Of a DNA stretch of 64,000 nt, positions 1 through 9,236 are shown one piece after another. The position numbers and the translations under genes are program-made. Every line of letters begins with the position of its first letter. Positions within the stretch are counted from its first letter, which is position 1. The DNA is from Streptococcus thermophilus (GTDB lineage: Bacteria > Actinomycetota > Actinomycetes > Mycobacteriales > Mycobacteriaceae), in contig UYIL01000003.1 of assembly GCA_900618065.1 (NCBI GenBank), positions 1,922,001-1,986,000 on the forward strand. Reading direction: 5' to 3'. The notes under the pieces were generated by a model. That model was not told the DNA's origin. It worked only from the letters and a program-made list of their open reading frames with translations, and did not search any database.

Positions 1-489
1 GGTGCCCTGGGGCAGGTGATGACATGGGTCATCTTCATCATGGTGTTCAACACCTGCCTGGGCATGCTCTACGCCTTGGCCAAGCGCCTCACCCGCAACA
101 ACCCGGAGCGTTTCTACCTCGTCTACGCCGCGTCGTGCATTATCGGTTTCATCCTGTCCTTCGTCGGTTTCAAACCATTGGTTGCCAATGTGTACCCAGT
201 GCTGGGCTACCTTGGCTTGTTCGTCATTGCCGTGCTGGCCTACCGGTTCTTCCAGTACCGCGCTGAAGTGCAGAAGGAGGCAGACCTGCGCAGTGCCGCT
301 GTCGATCTGGTAACCGACGAGGACAACGCCGGCGAGGACAACGAGTACACCGACATGACCCTCGACGAACTCGCAGAAGAATCCATGCTGGACAACGACG
401 CCTTCAAGGAAGCTCTCGAAGAGGAACTCGGCGACGAGATCAATGAAGACGTCGCCGAGGACCTGGGTGAAGCAGGCACCCGCAGCTAG
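1..489 (+). CDS. Membrane protein, 3' end of gene (possibly YkvI family)
   Basis: The reading frame is open from the first base, so the start lies outside the window and only the last 162 codons are present. Three hydrophobic helices (about residues 8-30, 37-58 and 62-82 of the visible part) are followed by a strongly acidic cytoplasmic-type tail of about 75 residues rich in Asp and Glu. This helix pattern next to polA fits the YkvI-type membrane proteins of corynebacteria, but the family call is from memory and not from a diagnostic motif. The gene is convergent with polA and overlaps its end by 4 bp (486-489). Confidence 0.6.
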   Translation, partial: GALGQVMTWVIFIMVFNTCLGMLYALAKRLTRNNPERFYLVYAASCIIGFILSFVGFKPLVANVYPVLGYLGLFVIAVLAYRFFQYRAEVQKEADLRSAAVDLVTDEDNAGEDNEYTDMTLDELAEESMLDNDAFKEALEEELGDEINEDVAEDLGEAGTRS

Positions 490-3131
490 TGAGCCGCCTC
501 GTCCCAGTTCGGGCCGGTGCCTGCTGAGACCTCCAGCGGCACGCGCAGCGTGATTGCGCGGTCCATTTCGGCCTCGACGATCTCGCGCACACGCTCGAGC
601 TCCCCAGGGGCGACCTCGACGACCAATTCGTCGTGCACTTGGAGCAGCACGCGCGACTCGAAGTCGGCGAGCGCTTCATCGACCCGGATCATCGCGACCT
701 TGATGATGTCTGCCGCGGAACCCTGAATCGGCGCATTCAATGCGGCGCGTTCAGCGTTCTCACGGGCCACGCGGTTATCGGACGTCAACTCCGGAAGGTA
801 GCGGCGGCGGCCGAACACCGTGGATGTGTAGCCGTCGCGACGCGCCTGTTCGACCACCTCGTCGAGATAGTTCTTCACTCCGCCGAAGCGTTGGAAGTAC
901 GCCTCCATGATCGTCTTGGCTTCACCAGCGGGAATCCCCAGCTGATTGGAAAGACCGAAGGCAGAAAGGCCGTACACAAGGCCGTAAGACATGGCTTTGA
1001 CGCGACGGCGCAACTCGGGGGTCACCGCATCGATGGGCACGTCGAACACGCGGGAACCGACGAAGTTGTGCAGGTCTTCGCCTTCCTTGTATGCCTGGAT
1101 CAATCCAGGGTCTTCGGACAGGTGCGCCATGACACGCATCTCGATCTGCGAGTAGTCGGCGGTGAGCAAGCACTCGAAGTCCGAACCAACGACGAACGCG
1201 GAGCGGATCTTCCGTCCCGCTTCCGTGCGCACCGGAATGTTCTGCAGGTTCGGGTCGGTCGAGCTCAGCCGGCCGGTCGAGGTCACTGTCTGGTTGAACG
1301 TCGTGTGAATGCGCCCGTCGTCCCCGACTGTCTTGATCAAGCCTTCGAGCGTGGACTTCATCTTCTGGTACTCACGGTGCGCCAGCAGCTCATCCAAGAA
1401 CGGGTGCGGGTTCTTCGCAGCCAGCGCCTCGATCTCCTTGGCCGCAGTGGAGTATCCAGTCTTCGTCTTCTTCGTCTTCGGCAGATCCAGTTTGTCGAAG
1501 AGGACAACGGAGAGCTGCTTTGGGGAAGAGAGGTTCAGGCTAGGCTCGTCGACAAGCGTGCGTGCGCGCTCTTCTGCCGCGGCAACTTTCTCAGAGAACT
1601 CTTTTTGCTGGTCACGCAGGATGTCCACGTCGACGGCGATGCCGGCGTGCTCCATCTCGGCGAGGATGCTCACTAGCGGCAGCTCGAGGTCAGCGTACAA
1701 CTCATAGGAGTTGATCTCGCGCAGATCCTCAGTGAGTTTCTCGGCGAGCTCGAGAACCGCCGCGGCGGAGTCGACGAGCGATGTGTCCTCATCGAGCAGG
1801 CTCAGCTGGTCGCTGCCCGTGGTGAGCTGCCGCTGCAGGTGGCGCTGGTACACGTCGGCGAGATCGTAGGTGCGCTGACCGGGACGCAGCAGGTAAGCAG
1901 CGATCGCCGTGTCGTGCGCAATGCCGCGTAGCGTGATCCCGCGGCCGCGCAGCATGTGGAACGTTTCCTTGGCACTGTGCAGGTATTTCGGAGCCTCAGA
2001 CTCGAGCCACGCCTTCAGCGCGGACTCCTCCTCCGCGCTCAGTTCCGCGAGCTGCTTGCTCACCGCGCGCCGCTGCTTATCGACGATTCCCACCGCCACA
2101 GCATCCCCCGCCGCCGGTGCCCCATGACCCGTGACGAACGCAGCGAGACCCTGACCTTCGCGCGCAGATAGCCACTTATCGAGCGGGCCGTCTTCCACCG
2201 TGACCTCGCTGAGCTGGATAGTCTCCGGCTCCGGCGCACTGCCGTCCGTCGGCACAGCTGCCAAAACGCGCTCGCGGAGGTTGACGCCGAACTCGAGATC
2301 ATCGAAATCCTTCGCCACTGCACTGACGTCGGCCGGTTTGAGTTCCAGATCGTCTGGACCAACGGGCAACTCCAGATCAGTGACCATTTGAGTCAACTCA
2401 CGGTTCAGCTTGACCTGCTCGATGCGCTCGCGGAAAGCGTCTCCAGCCTTGCCCTTGATGGAGTCGGCGTTGGCGATCAGTGTATCCAAGTTGCCGTTTT
2501 CCACGATCCACTTCGTAGCGGTCTTCTCCCCCACACCCGGGATGTTGGGCAGGTTGTCGGAGGGGTCTCCGCGCAGCGCCGCGAAATCGGGGTACTGGGC
2601 CGGTGTGAGACCGTATTTGTTCTCCACCTCCTCCGGGGTGAAGCGAATCAGGGTGGACACGCCGCGGGTCGGGTACAAAACCGTGACATCGTCGTTGACC
2701 AGCTGGATGTAGTCGCGGTCGCCGGTGACGATCACCACGTCATACTCGTCCTGTGCCTGCGTGGTCAGGGTAGCCAGGATGTCGTCGGCCTCGTAGTTAT
2801 CCTTCGTCAGTGTGACGATGCCCAAGCTGCCCAACACATCCTGGATGATCGGCACTTGCCCCTTGAACTCTTCTGGTGCAGCCTCACGTTGGGCTTTATA
2901 CTCCGGGAACTTCTCAGTACGGAAGGTCTTACGCCCCACATCGAAAGCGACCGCCGCGTGCGTCGGCTGCTCCTCGGTGAGGATGTTCGCGAACATGGAG
3001 AGAAACCCGTACACCGCATTCGTGTTTTGTCCGCCTGAGGTGGAAAAGTTCTCGGCCGGTAAAGCGTAGAAGGCGCGGAAGGCCATTGAGTGGCCGTCGA
3101 TAAGCAAAAGCCGTTTCTTGTTCGCAGTCAC
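486..3131 (-). CDS. polA: DNA polymerase I
   Basis: 881 residues. The N-terminal 5'-3' exonuclease (about 1-290) carries LLLIDGHSMAFRAF and GDRDYIQLV. The C-terminal polymerase domain carries motif A DYSQIEMR, the O-helix region RRRVKAMSYGLVYG and motif C VHDELVVE. It fills gaps and removes RNA primers in repair and lagging-strand synthesis. The middle 3'-5' exonuclease-like domain lacks the DxE metal-binding pair, so proofreading is probably absent, as in other actinobacterial PolA. The start is taken as GTG at 3131 because homology begins with TANKKRLLLIDGHS. A longer reading frame to 3206 adds 25 residues unlike the family. A GGGGAGG lies about 22 bases upstream of the chosen start and a weaker GAGTGG lies nearer. 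Confidence 0.95.
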   Translation of the reverse strand: MTANKKRLLLIDGHSMAFRAFYALPAENFSTSGGQNTNAVYGFLSMFANILTEEQPTHAAVAFDVGRKTFRTEKFPEYKAQREAAPEEFKGQVPIIQDVLGSLGIVTLTKDNYEADDILATLTTQAQDEYDVVIVTGDRDYIQLVNDDVTVLYPTRGVSTLIRFTPEEVENKYGLTPAQYPDFAALRGDPSDNLPNIPGVGEKTATKWIVENGNLDTLIANADSIKGKAGDAFRERIEQVKLNRELTQMVTDLELPVGPDDLELKPADVSAVAKDFDDLEFGVNLRERVLAAVPTDGSAPEPETIQLSEVTVEDGPLDKWLSAREGQGLAAFVTGHGAPAAGDAVAVGIVDKQRRAVSKQLAELSAEEESALKAWLESEAPKYLHSAKETFHMLRGRGITLRGIAHDTAIAAYLLRPGQRTYDLADVYQRHLQRQLTTGSDQLSLLDEDTSLVDSAAAVLELAEKLTEDLREINSYELYADLELPLVSILAEMEHAGIAVDVDILRDQQKEFSEKVAAAEERARTLVDEPSLNLSSPKQLSVVLFDKLDLPKTKKTKTGYSTAAKEIEALAAKNPHPFLDELLAHREYQKMKSTLEGLIKTVGDDGRIHTTFNQTVTSTGRLSSTDPNLQNIPVRTEAGRKIRSAFVVGSDFECLLTADYSQIEMRVMAHLSEDPGLIQAYKEGEDLHNFVGSRVFDVPIDAVTPELRRRVKAMSYGLVYGLSAFGLSNQLGIPAGEAKTIMEAYFQRFGGVKNYLDEVVEQARRDGYTSTVFGRRRYLPELTSDNRVARENAERAALNAPIQGSAADIIKVAMIRVDEALADFESRVLLQVHDELVVEVAPGELERVREIVEAEMDRAITLRVPLEVSAGTGPNWDEAAH

Positions 3132-3298
3132 AAGGCACCACTCTACCGAGTCACCTCCCCGCGCCCGGAATACTACTGGCCGGTTTCCGGAATACCGCTC
3201 ACGCAAACATGCTGGTCAAAAACATGGCCTGTTGCTTATATCCTCCAGTAGTCTTCCACAGAGAGCGTTCTATATGTGTATCGAGGAAGGAGCGCCGC

Positions 3299-3832
3299 TT
3301 GGAGACCCGCAATGAATGGCCATATCCGGGCATACCGGCATCTGACAAGGCGCTTTCGATCGAACTAGCACCCGATTCTTCGGCCATGGTGGTGAAGACG
3401 ACGGCCTTCCCGCAGGGGAAATGGAGCGAGATCGTCCACTGGATTCAGATGCTTTTGATGTTCACGACATTCATGTGCAGCGCGTTCATCCTTATCGGGT
3501 TGTTAAACTTCATCGTCTTCATAGGCACCGGCCTGCAAGATGACAAACTACTGCGCACTTCTCTTACCTTTGGCTCCCCCGCTCTGCTTGTCCTTGTCAT
3601 GTACGTGGTGTACAAAATCGCTCCCCAGCGGGCGGTTTACGAGGTAGGCGAGATTCCCCTTTCCTTCTTAGACCCAGGGCTTGATGACATCACCCCTGAA
3701 GTGATTAACAAAGCCAACAGTCTGCGCGGATTCCGCAAAGACCGTCTCCCGGAAGCTCTCGAACTCCTCGAGCGCGAGGGTGCTCAAGCCTTCGTCTCCG
3801 CGATCAACGACATTGACGAAGACCCCGATTAA
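3299..3832 (+). CDS. Small membrane protein, function unknown
   Basis: 177 residues from a TTG start at 3299, chosen because AGGAAGGAG (3284-3292) sits 6 bases upstream. Longer versions starting from 3209 have no comparable site. After about 45 hydrophilic residues there are two transmembrane helices (about 49-75 and 82-106), then a soluble C-terminal half of about 70 residues ending in acidic DEDPD. No catalytic motif is visible. It is divergent from polA and ends about 70 bp before a tRNA gene. I do not recognise the family. Confidence 0.75.
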   Translation: METRNEWPYPGIPASDKALSIELAPDSSAMVVKTTAFPQGKWSEIVHWIQMLLMFTTFMCSAFILIGLLNFIVFIGTGLQDDKLLRTSLTFGSPALLVLVMYVVYKIAPQRAVYEVGEIPLSFLDPGLDDITPEVINKANSLRGFRKDRLPEALELLEREGAQAFVSAINDIDEDPD

Positions 3833-3903
3833 AGGCGCAGCTTTCTGGCTGGCCTAGCCCGTATTTCGTCCCGGAAACGTGCTGCGCTATTCTTATTCAG
3901 CAC

Positions 3904-3980
3904 GCCCCAGTAGCCCAATTGGCAGAGGCAACGGATTCAAAACCCGTCCAGTGTGAGTTCGAGTCTCACCTGGGGCACCA
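3904..3980 (+). tRNA. tRNA-Leu (CAA), with a short variable loop
   Basis: A cloverleaf folds by eye: acceptor 3904-3910 with 3970-3976 (7 pairs), D arm from 3913, anticodon stem 3931-3935 with 3943-3947, T arm 3953-3957/3965-3969 with loop TTCGAGT, discriminator A at 3977 and encoded CCA at 3978-3980. The loop 3936-3942 places CAA at 3938-3940, a leucine anticodon. The variable region is only 5 bases (3948-3952), so the long arm of ordinary tRNA-Leu is missing. The pair closing the anticodon loop is A-C. I recall similar short tRNA-Leu(CAA) genes in other actinobacteria, unverified. Confidence 0.85.
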
Positions 3981-4106
3981 CTAGCAAGCTAGATCTCAGA
4001 GAGCTTGGCCGCCGTCCCCGTGTTCCGCCGCGGCGGACATTTTGAACGGTAAGAACAACAACTCCCGGATCTAGAACTAAGACCCTAGCGACGCAGTCCA
4101 CGCAGC

Positions 4107-4856
4107 ATGACATCTTTCTTCCGGCGTTACCAACAAGGCGACGAAAGCAACGTGTGGGCCGAGTTGAGAGCGTTGGGCCAGCAGGCACGTGAACCACAGT
4201 ACGAGGAAGATGTCCGTGCGGTGTGCGATGAAATGGCGTTGCGGGCACTTCATAACGTCGAAAAGCTCGTAGACAGATTGAGTGCTGACGGATTCATCTT
4301 CCGCGACGCCACCGATCATGTGGAACAATCTCCGCTACTGCGTCCTTCCGAGGATGTGGATTCGTTGATCGATTGGCTCAACGAAACAGCTGGGACGCTC
4401 CCTCTGGCCGTGGAGTCGTGGATGCGTACTGTTGGCGACGTCAATCTCGTCGGTGCCCACCCCCAATGGCCCGATGCTGAACAGGCTGATCCTCTCGTTA
4501 TAGAGATCGAGCTCCTTAGGTTCGGCGGCGACGAAGCGCGCTCTTACTTCGCAGAAGAGCTTGAGATGTGGCGCGACGGCGGGGATCCGCGTGAACTTCC
4601 TCCATTCCTCCTGTCCGTGGCGCCGGATAGCCTGCACAAAGCCAACATCTCCGGAGGAGGGCCTTACGGTTTCGAACTTCCCGATCCCACCGTTGAAGGC
4701 TCATTCGTGAACGAGGACGCGCGGACTGAACTCATCAACGAGCCTTTTTCCGGCTATCTCAATCGCGTGTTCCGGGCCGGCGGTTTTCCAGGCCAGCGCG
4801 TTGCCGCACCCGATGGTTTCCGGGAGAGGTACTCGGCCGGTCTTGTGGAGCTGTAG
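4107..4856 (+). CDS. Conserved hypothetical soluble protein
   Basis: 249 residues, acidic, no signal peptide or membrane segment. It starts with MTSFFRRYQQGDESNVWAEL, and the N-terminal 80 residues look helical. The C-terminal part is rich in loops (PFLLSVAPDSLHKANISGGG and GGFPG). No catalytic motif was found. It lies between the tRNA-Leu gene and a convergent EamA transporter gene, 5 bp apart from the latter. The function is unknown. A start at 4107 is the first ATG of the frame. Confidence 0.7.
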   Translation: MTSFFRRYQQGDESNVWAELRALGQQAREPQYEEDVRAVCDEMALRALHNVEKLVDRLSADGFIFRDATDHVEQSPLLRPSEDVDSLIDWLNETAGTLPLAVESWMRTVGDVNLVGAHPQWPDAEQADPLVIEIELLRFGGDEARSYFAEELEMWRDGGDPRELPPFLLSVAPDSLHKANISGGGPYGFELPDPTVEGSFVNEDARTELINEPFSGYLNRVFRAGGFPGQRVAAPDGFRERYSAGLVEL

Positions 4857-4861
4857 ACCGA

Positions 4862-5734
4862 TTAGAAAGGCTCTGGCTTCGTCTCCTTTCCCGGAGCTGA
4901 CTGCCAGGTGATCGCCGCACCCGCAACCGTCACCACGGCAATGCCGATGATTATGCGCGCGGTGAGCTGGTCGCCTGCAAAAAGCCATCCAAGCAAAGAA
5001 CCGAGCACAGGATCAAGCGCAAACAGCGTGCCGACGACCTGTGCCGAGGAGTACTTCGCCGCCATTGTATCCGCAATATACGGGATGACCACTCCCACAA
5101 CTGCGGCAACAGTGAGGATCAGCCATGCACGCGTATCGACGTTTCCAAGCGACGGCGCTGCCAGCGGGAAAGTGAGAACAGCGGCGACCGAAACAGAGAC
5201 CGCCAGATCACCTAACCCGCCTTCGGTTTTACCGACGCGCTCGGCGAAGACCGTATAGGCCGCGAAGAAGGTTCCAGCAAGGAGACCGAACACGATACCG
5301 AGCGGATCCAAGCCCGACGACGGCCCCGCTATCAGCACCACTCCCGCAAAGGCGGCAAGAGCCCACATCCTTCCGCGCCAGTACTTCAGCCCGAAGAAGG
5401 ACACGAGGCACGGACCGAGGAAGTCGAGGGTCACAGCCACCCCGAGTGGAAGGCGGTCAATAGCAGCGAAAAGGAACTGGTTCATCGCTGCCATGGCGAT
5501 GCCGTAGATGACAGCGTTCATCCACCGCTCGCGGGTGAGCTTGGTTAGCCGGGGTCGGAAGATGACGAAGAGGAAGACGGCCGCGATGGCGAGACGCAGC
5601 GTCGAGACTGCCACGGTCCCCAACTGCCCGAACAGCGTCGAGCAGATGACAGACGATGTCTGGATCCCCAGGGACCCGATGAGAACACAGATCACAGGCC
5701 TCAGCGCCGACACAGCGCTGGCAGTGAGGTTCAT
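4862..5734 (-). CDS. EamA/DMT-family transporter, RhtA-like
   Basis: 290 residues with about ten hydrophobic helices arranged as two EamA repeats. The second repeat starts near residue 150 at PLGIVFGLLAGTFFAAYTVF. Proteins of this drug/metabolite superfamily export small metabolites, and the closest characterised type appears to be RhtA-like threonine/homoserine exporters. The substrate cannot be read from sequence. The start codon is 7 bases after the stop of the YdhK-like lipoprotein gene on the same strand, so the two are probably cotranscribed. Confidence 0.85.
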   Translation of the reverse strand: MNLTASAVSALRPVICVLIGSLGIQTSSVICSTLFGQLGTVAVSTLRLAIAAVFLFVIFRPRLTKLTRERWMNAVIYGIAMAAMNQFLFAAIDRLPLGVAVTLDFLGPCLVSFFGLKYWRGRMWALAAFAGVVLIAGPSSGLDPLGIVFGLLAGTFFAAYTVFAERVGKTEGGLGDLAVSVSVAAVLTFPLAAPSLGNVDTRAWLILTVAAVVGVVIPYIADTMAAKYSSAQVVGTLFALDPVLGSLLGWLFAGDQLTARIIIGIAVVTVAGAAITWQSAPGKETKPEPF

Positions 5735-5741
5735 GACTGTG

Positions 5742-6374
5742 CTAGTTGGTGGGCTCGATTTCGCTCTCGACGACCCACTTGTGGTTCTTCATAGTCATAC
5801 CGTCGGCCTCAACATCGACCATGTAGACCGTCTCATCAGTGGAGCTGTCGATCGTGGCCGTCGCGCCCTTCATGCCCTTCATGTGGTCGGCGGTGACGAC
5901 CTTCTCCGTGCCGTCAGCCAGGCGCTCCTCGCCAGCATCCTCGAGCTCCTGCTGGACAACCCACTTGTGGTTGGTCACACGTTCGCCACCGTCGGTCGGG
6001 TCGTAGGAGATGGCGTAGGTGTACGTGCCGTCGAAAGCGCCGACGATCGTGGCCTTGGCGCCATCCATGCCCGGCATGTGGTCTGCAGTGAGGATGACAT
6101 CGGTGCCGACCGGGTAGGTCGGATCAGCGGCCTCAGTCATGCCTTCCGGGGCGGGGCCGCCGTCTTCGGCGTGCTCATGGCCTCCGTGGCCGCCGTGATC
6201 ATCGCCGCTTTCCTCACCGTGGTCGCCGTGTTCACCATGGTCATGGTCCATGGCGCTGGTCTCCGCCTGCTCGGTGGCCGGTGGAGTGTCGGTGTTCTTG
6301 GTGGTGCACGCCGTTGCAGTGAACAAACCAGCGGCTGCGACAACTGCAATTGCGGCGCTCTTTCGGATGGTCAT
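5742..6374 (-). CDS. YdhK-like lipoprotein with two DUF1541 repeats
   Basis: 210 residues. A lipoprotein signal ends at the lipobox-like TATAC (Cys at about residue 23). A His/Asp/Glu-rich linker follows (about residues 42-75, many HG and DH pairs), then two DUF1541 repeats of about 60 residues, each with an ADHMxGMxGA motif and a terminal NHKWVV. The His- and Met-rich sequence suggests periplasmic-side metal binding, possibly copper; that is inference. The gene is divergent from the MFS transporter at 6465 and leads into the EamA gene. Confidence 0.85.
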   Translation of the reverse strand: MTIRKSAAIAVVAAAGLFTATACTTKNTDTPPATEQAETSAMDHDHGEHGDHGEESGDDHGGHGGHEHAEDGGPAPEGMTEAADPTYPVGTDVILTADHMPGMDGAKATIVGAFDGTYTYAISYDPTDGGERVTNHKWVVQQELEDAGEERLADGTEKVVTADHMKGMKGATATIDSSTDETVYMVDVEADGMTMKNHKWVVESEIEPTN

Positions 6375-6464
6375 GATCAGTACCTCACTTTCTATCGGGG
6401 GACGTTAACTGCGCCATTTTACACGCGCCTGCCGGTAATCTGAGGAGGAGACGAAGGAGGCCCT

Positions 6465-7796
6465 ATGTCCACAGCCACGAACACGGGACCCGCCCCCGAA
6501 ACCGGCGGTTTCACCCAAGAGGAAATCGCCGCCAGTGAGAAGATGTCGGGAATCTACTTGCGTGTCGCCCTCGGCGCCATGCTGGTCAACATCGCCATGG
6601 CAGTCTCATTCACCGCAATGAGCTTCCTCACTCCTGCGATCCTCGCGGCTTTTCCGGAGTTCAGCAGCTCCGCCTTCCTCATTTACTACACACTGCTGGG
6701 TGTCTCGTCAGCGTTGGCGATGCCGGTGGCCGGCCAGCTCATCGAGAAGGTGAAAGCCCAAGGACTCTTAGTTGGCGGCGGCATCATCGCGGCTGCCGGA
6801 CTGGTGGTCTTCGGGCTCTCGAACGCGCTGTGGATGTTCTACGCTGCCGGCATCATCATCGGCGTAGGTGTGGGCCTGTCCGCACAGTATGTCCCCGTCG
6901 TGGTAATCAACCGCTGGTTCTTCAAGAGCAAAGCGACCGTCATGGGTGTCGTGCTGGCCGGCTCCGGTGTCGGCGGCGCAATCCTCGGTGTGGCTCTCCC
7001 CTACATTCTTGACGGTATGGGGTGGCGCGGAACCGCCTTCTTCCTCGCCGCATTCTTCGCAATCTTCACTATCCTTCCGGGCATTTTCCTTGTCCGGAAC
7101 AGTCCGCTTGACAACAACATCCCCGGTTATGGCGAGATGTCCGTCTCTAATGACGAAGCTGCAGATTCCTCCGGTGTGGAGCCCGGCCTGACCCAAAAGC
7201 AGGCGTTCTCTGTTCCGTGGTTCTACGTTCTCATCGCCTCCTACCTACTCTTCGGCATTACCTACGCGATGACGCAGCACTTCGTGAACTACCTGTCCAA
7301 CACCCCGTGGGACATCTACGTCTCCCCCGGCAAGATCTCCGCGGTGGTCATTACGGCGACGCTGTCACTGATCGTGTTCAAGCCGCTGATCGGTGTGTTG
7401 ATCGACAGGATGGGACTGCTTCCAGCGATGTGGCTCACCCTTGGAGTGGCAAGCGTGGCCGTGTTCATCTCCGCCTGGGTGACGTACTTCATCCCTTACC
7501 TGATCCTCGTGGTCATCCTGTCCCTGGGAACCTCCAACGGCACCGTGGCGCCGCCACTGATCGCGCAGGCGGCATTCGGCCAAAGGGATTTCGCCAAAAT
7601 CTGGGGTGTTCTCGGCATGGCTTACCCAATCGGACTTGCGGTGGGCACTCCCCTGTGGGGCATATTCCCGGAGCAGTTCGGTTCCTACGGCTTCGGCTTC
7701 GTGCTCGTGCCGTTCATCACGATCATCTTCATGCTCGGGTTCACTTTCGCGATCAAGAACTCCCGGCAGCTGTGGGCGTCGACACCGAAGAAGTAG
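6465..7796 (+). CDS. MFS transporter, OFA-like family
   Basis: 443 residues with twelve predicted transmembrane helices and a central cytoplasmic loop at about 220-245. The layout resembles oxalate:formate-antiporter-type (OFA) major facilitator proteins, which exchange organic anions. The substrate is not determinable here. Two purine-rich sites precede the ATG (GAGGAGGAGACG, then GAAGGAGG about 6 bases away). The gene ends before a large dyad, probably a terminator shared with the convergent amidohydrolase gene. Confidence 0.85.
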   Translation: MSTATNTGPAPETGGFTQEEIAASEKMSGIYLRVALGAMLVNIAMAVSFTAMSFLTPAILAAFPEFSSSAFLIYYTLLGVSSALAMPVAGQLIEKVKAQGLLVGGGIIAAAGLVVFGLSNALWMFYAAGIIIGVGVGLSAQYVPVVVINRWFFKSKATVMGVVLAGSGVGGAILGVALPYILDGMGWRGTAFFLAAFFAIFTILPGIFLVRNSPLDNNIPGYGEMSVSNDEAADSSGVEPGLTQKQAFSVPWFYVLIASYLLFGITYAMTQHFVNYLSNTPWDIYVSPGKISAVVITATLSLIVFKPLIGVLIDRMGLLPAMWLTLGVASVAVFISAWVTYFIPYLILVVILSLGTSNGTVAPPLIAQAAFGQRDFAKIWGVLGMAYPIGLAVGTPLWGIFPEQFGSYGFGFVLVPFITIIFMLGFTFAIKNSRQLWASTPKK

Positions 7797-7810
7797 CGAG
7801 GTAGCAATGA

Positions 7811-7876
7811 ACCTCTGCCTATGAAACGAGTGGAATCCGAGGGCGGTCACACTCGTCACGGTTCATAGGCAGAGGT
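7811..7876. terminator. Large dyad between convergent genes
   Basis: A perfect 15-base inverted repeat, ACCTCTGCCTATGAA at 7811-7825 and its complement at 7862-7876, encloses a second 6-base pair (7826-7831 with 7851-7856). It lies between the stops of the MFS gene and the M20 gene. There is no strong T run, so a bidirectional terminator is likely but not certain. Confidence 0.6.
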
Positions 7877-7955
7877 CCATGGCGCGGGGCCAAATTTCGC
7901 CGGTGTCGGATCAAACCCCAAAAGGTCCCCGTAGAACCCCGTAAAGGGTCCAAGC

Positions 7956-9236
<1,281 letters not shown>

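Noticed and set aside
633..1676. Long open frame on the plus strand opposite polA (347 codons)
   Set aside because: It runs antisense to a clear polA gene, has no family resemblance and reflects GC-rich codon bias.
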